The position numbers and the translations under genes were made by a program. From Alphaproteobacteria bacterium (GTDB lineage Bacteria > Pseudomonadota > Alphaproteobacteria > Rhodobacterales > Rhodobacteraceae), in assembly GCA_024277955.1 (NCBI GenBank), contig JAJRUE010000147.1, positions 1 through 11,950 of the forward strand: DNA of 11,950 nt. The letters are read 5' to 3'. The notes beneath the pieces were generated by a model that searched no databases, had not been told where the DNA came from, and saw nothing but the letters and a program-made list of their open reading frames with translations. The number at the start of each line of letters is the position of its first letter. Position 1 is the first letter of the stretch. Positions 7,622-11,950 of the stretch are shown one piece after another.

Positions 7622-7647
7622 CGGGCGCCCGGCAGGCCCCATTCAGG

Positions 7648-7692
7648 CCCCATATCTGGTTTGCGAAATCGGCGCCGGCGGCAGATATGGGG
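7648..7692. repeat. perfect 11-bp inverted repeat upstream of the AraC-type gene
   Basis: CCCCATATCTG (7648-7658) and CAGATATGGGG (7682-7692) are exact reverse complements separated by 23 bp, and the right arm runs into a stretch of eight G's. The spacer contains the self-complementary CGGCGCCG. It lies 27 bp after miaA and 108 bp before the regulator. There is no T tract after either arm, so it is a poor intrinsic terminator; an operator or transcript-end hairpin is possible. The rest of 7622-7800 shows an A-rich patch (7730-7737) but no convincing promoter. Confidence 0.6.
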
Positions 7693-7800
7693 GGGGTGGC
7701 GGAATGCGGCCTATCGCGGGGCTCGCGAAAAAAACCTCTATCTTTTAAGGACTTCCTGACCTAGCCTTGCACAAACTCACAACAAAGCCGCTCACCGAAC

Positions 7801-8601
7801 ATGACAGATATCAACGTCCAGACCAACGATTTCCGCGTCCTGCCGCTGCCGCATTTCGCCCGGGGCGGACGCTGGCGCACCGAGGCTATGCGCAGCTATT
7901 CGCAGCCGATCCTGATCTGGTTCACCAAGGGCCAGGGGCGGATCATCATCTCGGGGATCACCCGGGGCTACGGGCCGCATAACGCGGTCTACATCCCCGC
8001 CGGCACCATGCACGGCTTCGACATGCTGGGGCAGGTTTTCGGCTCGATCGTGTTTTTCCCCGATTCGGCGGACCTGGACCTGCCGTCGGACCCGCTGCAC
8101 CTGCGGTTTCGCGAAAACGCCCAGCATACCGAACTGTCGGCGCTGATCGACAACATCCAGCGCGAGGCCGAGCACGAACAGACCGGGCGCGACCAGGCGT
8201 TGCTGCATTACGGCGGGCTGCTGTCGGTCTGGCTGCGCCGGCAGGCCGAAAAGATGCCCGACAACGAACTGGCCGCCGATGCCGCGCGGCGTCTGGCCGC
8301 CGCCTATACCGCGCTGGTGGAACGCGATTTCCACCTGTCCAAGTCGGTGGCCGACTACGCCGCCGAACTGGGGGTCACGCCCACCCATCTGAGCCGGGTC
8401 TGCAACATCGCCTGCGGGCGTCCGGCCTCGGCCATCCTGTCAGAGCGCATCCATTACGAGGCCCGCCGCCTGCTGGCCGAAACCCGCACCCCGGTCAAGG
8501 ACATCGCCGAACACCTGGGCTTTGCCTCGGCCGCCTATTTCACCCGTGCGTTTCACAAGCAGTCCGGCAAGACCCCGAGTTCGTTCAGAAAAACCGCCTG
8601 A
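7801..8601 (+). CDS. AraC/XylS-family transcriptional regulator with N-terminal cupin-like domain
   Basis: This 266-residue protein has the usual AraC two-part layout. The N-terminal 30-85 region reads as a cupin-type ligand domain (SYSQPILIWFTKGQGRIIIS, then HNAVYIPAGTMHGFD, with the proline-glycine turn and histidine typical of the fold). The C-terminal DNA-binding domain has a first helix-turn-helix near 181-202 (SVADYAAELGVTPTHLSRVC) and a second near 229-251, with the family hallmark DIAEHLGFASAAYFTRAFHK followed by GKTPSSFR. Such proteins mostly activate catabolic or uptake genes on binding a small ligand. The transporter genes directly downstream, same strand, are the likely target, and a direct repeat at 8818-8852 is a candidate site. 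The ATG at 7801 has no clear Shine-Dalgarno. The ligand cannot be told from sequence. Confidence 0.93.
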   Translation: MTDINVQTNDFRVLPLPHFARGGRWRTEAMRSYSQPILIWFTKGQGRIIISGITRGYGPHNAVYIPAGTMHGFDMLGQVFGSIVFFPDSADLDLPSDPLHLRFRENAQHTELSALIDNIQREAEHEQTGRDQALLHYGGLLSVWLRRQAEKMPDNELAADAARRLAAAYTALVERDFHLSKSVADYAAELGVTPTHLSRVCNIACGRPASAILSERIHYEARRLLAETRTPVKDIAEHLGFASAAYFTRAFHKQSGKTPSSFRKTA

Positions 8602-8683
8602 CCCTCGCGGCCGGACTGGCCGGGCGCGGGGCGGGAACGGATTTGCCACGAGCCTCTCACGGGCCGCGTCCCTGCGGGATTTC

Positions 8684-8770
8684 GTCATTTTCCGCCATCG
8701 CGGCGTTAATCCCTCTTGAAAAGGGGCCGCCTTGTCTGCGCGGAATTGGCTGGCGCTGGCGGAAAATGAC
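8684..8770. repeat. 14-bp perfect inverted repeat enclosing 59 bp
   Basis: GTCATTTTCCGCCA (8684-8697) and TGGCGGAAAATGAC (8757-8770) are exact reverse complements. The 59-bp interior can form its own smaller pairs (GCGGC with GCCGC, CCCT with AGGG around CTTGAAA), so a transcript could fold into a long branched hairpin. There is no T run after the right arm. Possible roles are the transcript end of the regulator, a small miniature-transposon-like repeat or a protein binding pair. Confidence 0.6.
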
Positions 8771-8817
8771 TGAAACCGGGGCCGCAAGGTAGATGAAGAC
8801 AGGCCCTAACCCCGCAG

Positions 8818-8852
8818 ATGTCGTTTTTTGACTGGCGGCATGTCGTTTTTTG
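8818..8852 (+). promoter_or_regulatory. candidate AraC-type operator: 13-bp direct repeat with 22-bp period
   Basis: ATGTCGTTTTTTG occurs twice without mismatch, at 8818-8830 and 8840-8852, with 9 bp between. A period of 22 bp is about two helical turns and close to the 21-bp spacing of AraC half-sites, where each monomer touches two successive grooves on one face. The TGTCG core resembles the TGTCGC half-site described for the AraC-type ArgR of Pseudomonas. The second copy ends at TTGCCC (8850-8855), a possible -35 box, as in AraC-type activation next to RNA polymerase. The adjacent gene encodes an AraC protein. Binding itself is inferred. Confidence 0.6.
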
Positions 8853-9018
8853 CCCCTAAAGTGCCGATACTGTGTCTAGACGGGGCGGCCCTGGGCATGC
8901 CCTTATGAATGCGAACCGGGGGGCGCAAACCAAAACAACACGCAATCGCCGACGACCGGTTCCGCCCGACAGGGCGCGTGAACCGCGGCGGCGCAACGAT
9001 TTTCACAGGGAGAAAACC

Positions 9019-10686
9019 ATGACAATCGACAAGACCAACGGCAAACCGATCCACAAGGCGGCGCTGATGTATGCGCGCGAATATCGCGAGGGCAAGCTGA
9101 ACCGGCGCGAATTCCTGGCCCGCAGCACCAGCTTTGGGCTGAGCGCGGCCGCCGCCTACGGGCTGATCGGAATGAGCGCGCCGGTCATGGCGGCTTCGGA
9201 CAACATGAAACAGGGCGGCACCCTGCGCGTGCAGATGAGCGTGCGCGGCCTCAAGGACACCCGCACCTACGACTGGTCCGAACTGGGCAACGAAACCCGC
9301 GGCACGCTGGAATACCTGGTCGAATACAACAGCGACGGCTCGTTCCGCGGGATGCTGCTGGACAGCTGGGACGTGAACGACGACGCCACCGTCTACACGC
9401 TGAATGTGCGCAAGGGCGTCAAGTGGAACAACGGCGACGACTTTACCGCCGAGGACGTTGCCCGCAACATCGCGCGCTGGTGCGAAAAGGATGTCGAGGG
9501 CAACTCGATGGCCGGGCGCATGGCGACGCTGATCGACCCCAACACCAACAAGGCGCTGGAGGGCGCGATCGAGGTGGTGGACAGCCACACGGTGCGGCTC
9601 AACCTGCCCTCGCCCGACATTTCGCTGATCGCGGGCATGTCGGACTATCCGGCGGCGATCGTGCATTCCAGCTACAACCCGGACGACACCCAGAACGCCG
9701 TGGGCACCGGCCCCTACCTGCTGACCGAGCTCGAGGTCGGGGTCAAGGCGGTGCTCGAACGCAACACCGACCACGCCTGGTGGAGCACCGAGGTTTACGG
9801 CGGCCCCTATCTGGACCGGATCGAATACACCGACCTGGGCACCGATCCTTCGGCATGGCTGGCGGCGATCGAAAGCGACGAAGTCGACATGCTGCACGAA
9901 AGCGTGGGCGAGTTCATCGACGTGCTCGACGGGCTCGGGCTCAACAAGTCCAGCGTGGTCACCATGGGCACCATCGTCATCCGCCCCAACCAGCTGGCCG
10001 AGGTCGACGGCAAGAAGCCCTACGCCGACAAGCGCGTGCGTCAGGCGCTGGCGCTGGCGGTCAACAACGATGTCTGCCTGGAACTGGGCTACGGCAACCG
10101 CGGCTCGCGCGCCGACAACCACCACGTCGGCCCCAAGCACCCCGAGTTCGCCGATATCGGCGCCCCGGCGCATGACCCGGCCAAGGCCAAGGCGCTGATG
10201 GAAGAAGCCGGCATGGGCGATTACGAACACGAACTGATCTCGATCGACGACGACTGGCGGCGCAACACCACCGACGCGGTGGCCGCCCAGCTGCGCGACG
10301 CCGGGATCAAGGTGAAGCGCACGATCCTGCCGGGCTCGACCTTCTGGAACGACTGGGCGAAATACCCGTTCAGCTCGACCAACTGGAACCACCGGCCGCT
10401 GGGGGTGCAGGTCTGGGCGCTGGCCTACCGTTCGGGCGAAGCCTGGAACGAGTTCGGCTGGGCCAACCCGGAATTCGACGCGATCCTGGCCGACGCGCTG
10501 TCGGTGGCGGACGCCGACAAGCGCCGCGAACTGATGGCCAGGGGCGAAGCGCTGATCCGCGAGGAAGGCGTCACCATCCAGCCCTACTGGCGCTCGATCT
10601 ACCGGCACACCAAGCCGGGGATCGCCGGCACCGACATGCACATCGCCTTTGAGCACCACCACTACAAGTGGGGCCATACGGCCTGA
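9019..10686 (+). CDS. ABC transporter substrate-binding protein, family 5 (peptide/nickel/opine type), Tat-exported
   Basis: This 555-residue periplasmic binding protein captures the ligand for an importer of the DppA/OppA class. Residues 1-59 look like a twin-arginine signal with an unusually long n-region: LNRREFLARS at 27-36, then a hydrophobic stretch and APVMA at 54-58 before a likely cleavage. The mature part begins QGGTLRVQM. Family-5 hallmarks follow: LLDSWDVNDDATVYTLNVRKGVKW..GDDFTAEDV near 116-147, VGTGPYLLTE near 232-241, and YADKRVRQALALAVN near 335-349. The C-terminal part has many Trp residues, which in this family often line the pocket. AGGGAG seven bases before the ATG supports this start. 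A GC hairpin lies eight bases after the stop and the permease follows. The substrate is not deducible; short peptides, opines or glycosides are all possible. Confidence 0.93.
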   Translation: MTIDKTNGKPIHKAALMYAREYREGKLNRREFLARSTSFGLSAAAAYGLIGMSAPVMAASDNMKQGGTLRVQMSVRGLKDTRTYDWSELGNETRGTLEYLVEYNSDGSFRGMLLDSWDVNDDATVYTLNVRKGVKWNNGDDFTAEDVARNIARWCEKDVEGNSMAGRMATLIDPNTNKALEGAIEVVDSHTVRLNLPSPDISLIAGMSDYPAAIVHSSYNPDDTQNAVGTGPYLLTELEVGVKAVLERNTDHAWWSTEVYGGPYLDRIEYTDLGTDPSAWLAAIESDEVDMLHESVGEFIDVLDGLGLNKSSVVTMGTIVIRPNQLAEVDGKKPYADKRVRQALALAVNNDVCLELGYGNRGSRADNHHVGPKHPEFADIGAPAHDPAKAKALMEEAGMGDYEHELISIDDDWRRNTTDAVAAQLRDAGIKVKRTILPGSTFWNDWAKYPFSSTNWNHRPLGVQVWALAYRSGEAWNEFGWANPEFDAILADALSVADADKRRELMARGEALIREEGVTIQPYWRSIYRHTKPGIAGTDMHIAFEHHHYKWGHTA

Positions 10687-10693
10687 CCGGGCT

Positions 10694-10716
10694 GGGGCCG
10701 GCCCCGCGCCGGCCCC
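10694..10716 (+). terminator. GC hairpin after the binding-protein gene (terminator or attenuator)
   Basis: GGGGCCGGC and GCCGGCCCC make a perfect 9-bp all-GC stem with a 5-nt loop, beginning eight bases after the stop codon and followed by CCTGTTTTC. The short T run makes it a partial intrinsic terminator. In transporter operons such hairpins between binding-protein and permease genes commonly protect the upstream message and reduce downstream transcription, which fits the need for excess binding protein. Confidence 0.65.
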
Positions 10717-10961
10717 CTGTTTTCGGCCCGGCGCCACGCGGCGCGGGACCGTTCGCGGCGGGTCTGGCGCGGGCGCTCGGACAGCCGCCGGCCGCGTCGG
10801 GGCACTGACCCGCGCAACCGCCCGCATCACCGGCCGCGCGGGGGCCGTGCCACGCGGCAGCCGCGACGCAGCCGGCCGCCACGCAACGGGCCAGCAGCCA
10901 AGGGGCCGCCAGCCAAAGGGCCATCGGGCAACGGGCCGCCACGCAACAGACGGGGACCATC
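10717..10961 (+). other. GC-rich spacer between binding protein and permease
   Basis: About 245 bp of very GC-rich DNA separates the hairpin from the permease start. It has many short overlapping palindromes (such as GGCGCC and GCCGGC) and ends in a 15-bp tandem repeat array (10873-10947). Open frames through it in both directions lack family resemblance and look like composition effects. GGGGA before 10962 is the probable permease ribosome site. Confidence 0.5.
10873..10947 (+). repeat. five tandem 15-bp degenerate repeats
   Basis: Five consecutive 15-bp units start at 10873, 10888, 10903, 10918 and 10933. The consensus is GGGCCGCCACGCAAC; the first and last units differ at one base and the middle three share the GGGCC head and a CAA-type tail. 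Two more degenerate units may precede it (from about 10841). The array ends 14 bp before the permease ATG, so it is in the untranslated leader of that gene. Confidence 0.75.
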
Positions 10962-11950
10962 ATGGGATTGTTCATCTTGCGCCGTATCGGGGTGATGATA
11001 CTGACCGCGCTCTGCCTGACCTTCGTGGTTTTCTTTCTGACCAACCTCTATCCGAACCTTGAAAAACTGGCCAAGACCCAGGGCAATTTCCGCATGACCG
11101 ACCAGGCGGTTTCGTCCTGGCTGGAAAAGCGCGGCTACCTGCAGCCGATGGTGTCGAAATACGCCCAGTGGCTGGGGGTGATGCCGGGCTTCGTGATGAC
11201 CGATGAAGACGGCAAGCGCTACGGCAAATGCATCGACATCCGCAACCCCGAGGCCGAAGCGCCGCGCTATTGCGGCATCCTGCAGGGCGACTGGGGCTAT
11301 TCGACGGTGTTCAAGACCGACGTGGCCGAAATCATCGGCAAACGGCTGGGCCTGACCGGCAAGCTGATGTTCTGGGTGATGGTGCTGATGGTGCCCTCGG
11401 CGCTGATCCTGGGGGTGCTGGCGGGGATGCGCGAAGGCTCGCGCACCGACCGGGTGCTGTCGACGGTCTCCATCGCCACCACCGCGACGCCGGAATATGT
11501 CTCGGGCGTCATCCTGATCGCGGTCTTCGCCTCTTCCGCGGTGGGGCTGCGCTGGTTCAAGGGCACCGCGACCTCGGCGATGGACGGGGCGAATTTCAAC
11601 AACTTCTTTCTGCCGGTGCTGACGATCGCGCTGTACGGCATGGGCTATGTGGCGCGCATGACCCGGGCCTCGATGGCCGAGGTGATGACCGCCCAATACA
11701 TCCGCACCGCCCGCCTCAAGGGGGTGAGCTTTCGCAACATCGTGCTGAAACACGCGCTGCGAAACGCTCTGATCGCGCCCTTCACCGTGATCATGCTGCA
11801 GTTCCCCTGGCTGCTGAACGGGGTGGTGATCGTGGAAACCCTGTTCAACTACAAGGGCTTCGGCTGGGTGCTGGTGCAGGCGGCCAGCAACAACGACATC
11901 GACCTGCTGCTGGCGGCCTCGGTGGTGGCGGTCTTCGTGGTGCTGGTCAC
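10962..11950 (+). CDS. ABC transporter permease, DppB/OppB type (3' end outside the window)
   Basis: An open frame of 329 codons starts MGLFILRRIGVMILTALCLT and is still open at the right edge. It is an inner-membrane channel subunit of a peptide/nickel-type importer (BPD_transp_1 family). The first helix (about 8-28) is followed by a long periplasmic stretch to about residue 130 ending in GDWGYSTVFKTDVAEIIGKR, then a helix bundle starting LMFWVMVLMVPSALILGVLA. The EAA loop that docks the ATPase is EVMTAQYIRTARLKGVSFRN near 243-262, followed by the conserved HALRNALIAPFTVI. The periplasmic stretch is longer than usual and carries two cysteines (KCID and RYCG). It should be followed by a second permease and ATPase genes beyond the edge. 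The ATG at 10962 is preceded by GGGGA; an ORF in another frame covering the same region is spurious. Confidence 0.94.
   Translation, partial: MGLFILRRIGVMILTALCLTFVVFFLTNLYPNLEKLAKTQGNFRMTDQAVSSWLEKRGYLQPMVSKYAQWLGVMPGFVMTDEDGKRYGKCIDIRNPEAEAPRYCGILQGDWGYSTVFKTDVAEIIGKRLGLTGKLMFWVMVLMVPSALILGVLAGMREGSRTDRVLSTVSIATTATPEYVSGVILIAVFASSAVGLRWFKGTATSAMDGANFNNFFLPVLTIALYGMGYVARMTRASMAEVMTAQYIRTARLKGVSFRNIVLKHALRNALIAPFTVIMLQFPWLLNGVVIVETLFNYKGFGWVLVQAASNNDIDLLLAASVVAVFVVLV

Larger units (their letters stand above)
8602..9018 (+). promoter_or_regulatory. regulator-transporter intergenic region
   Basis: This 417-bp gene-free stretch holds, in order, a weak GC hairpin just after the regulator (CGGCC-GGACT-GGCCG), a 14-bp inverted repeat (8684-8770), a 13-bp direct repeat (8818-8852), and an 8-bp palindrome GTCTAGAC (8874-8881) where the -10 region or start site of a transporter promoter could lie. 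The remaining part up to 9006 would be a leader of about 130 nt without obvious structure. AGGGAG (9007-9012 region) is a strong ribosome binding site for the binding-protein gene. Confidence 0.5.

Noticed and set aside
8684..8852. Insertion sequence or attachment site
   Set aside because: No transposase or integrase, no target-site duplication found beside the inverted repeat arms, and the direct repeat geometry is better explained as an operator.
8806..10830. 674-codon minus-strand open frame across the transporter binding-protein gene
   Set aside because: It mirrors a well-supported gene with a good ribosome site on the other strand; its sequence is a composition artefact without recognisable domains.
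10873..10947. CRISPR array
   Set aside because: Units are 15 bp, directly adjacent and degenerate, with no unique spacers and no cas genes.
10827..11753. Minus-strand open frame opposite the permease
   Set aside because: The plus strand encodes an unmistakable permease with an EAA loop; the opposite frame is His/Gly/Arg-rich noise.
7622..11950. New defence or biosynthetic system in the accessory part
   Set aside because: All recognised genes there belong to a regulator plus peptide-type ABC importer; no nuclease, toxin, reverse transcriptase or biosynthetic domain is visible.

Overview
The window looks like chromosome from a high-GC alphaproteobacterium, most likely a member of the Rhodobacteraceae/Roseobacter group. 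This is inferred from protein resemblance (S2, PyrH, MiaA and the short MiaA 'PHALYGHVPGEQAYS' variant), the strong GC bias at third codon positions and the housekeeping gene set. No database search was possible.

Positions 1-6470, all on the minus strand, form a conserved housekeeping cluster. In transcription order it is pyrH (UMP kinase), frr (ribosome recycling factor), uppS (undecaprenyl diphosphate synthase), cdsA (CDP-diglyceride synthase), dxr (DXP reductoisomerase) and rseP (site-2 protease). After a 256-bp gap comes rpsB (ribosomal protein S2), which runs off the left edge. The genes from frr to rseP are packed with gaps of 18 bp or less or with ATGA/TGATG overlaps, so they probably form one operon. 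It links nucleotide supply, translation recycling, isoprenoid and lipid-carrier synthesis, phospholipid synthesis and envelope stress proteolysis. Two things are unusual. First, pyrH carries an in-frame amber codon in mid gene with homologous sequence continuing in the same frame on both sides. Second, rpsB sits where bamA is normally found and not upstream of pyrH.

Positions 6471-7621 hold the divergent pyrH/miaA spacer and miaA (tRNA dimethylallyltransferase, plus strand), whose start is unclear.

Positions 7622-11950, plus strand, look like an accessory uptake locus: an AraC-family regulator with a cupin-like sensor domain, a Tat-exported family-5 (peptide/nickel/opine type) ABC substrate-binding protein and the first ABC permease, cut by the right edge. 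The non-coding DNA here is rich in structure: an 11-bp inverted repeat before the regulator, a 14-bp inverted repeat after it, a 13-bp perfect direct repeat with 22-bp period that fits an AraC-type operator before the transporter, a GC hairpin just after the binding-protein gene and a 15-bp tandem repeat array just before the permease. The simplest model is that the AraC protein activates the transporter through the direct repeat, and that the hairpin sets unequal expression of binding protein and permease. No new defence or mobile system is evident. The strongest anomalies are the interrupted pyrH and the regulatory DNA around the transporter.
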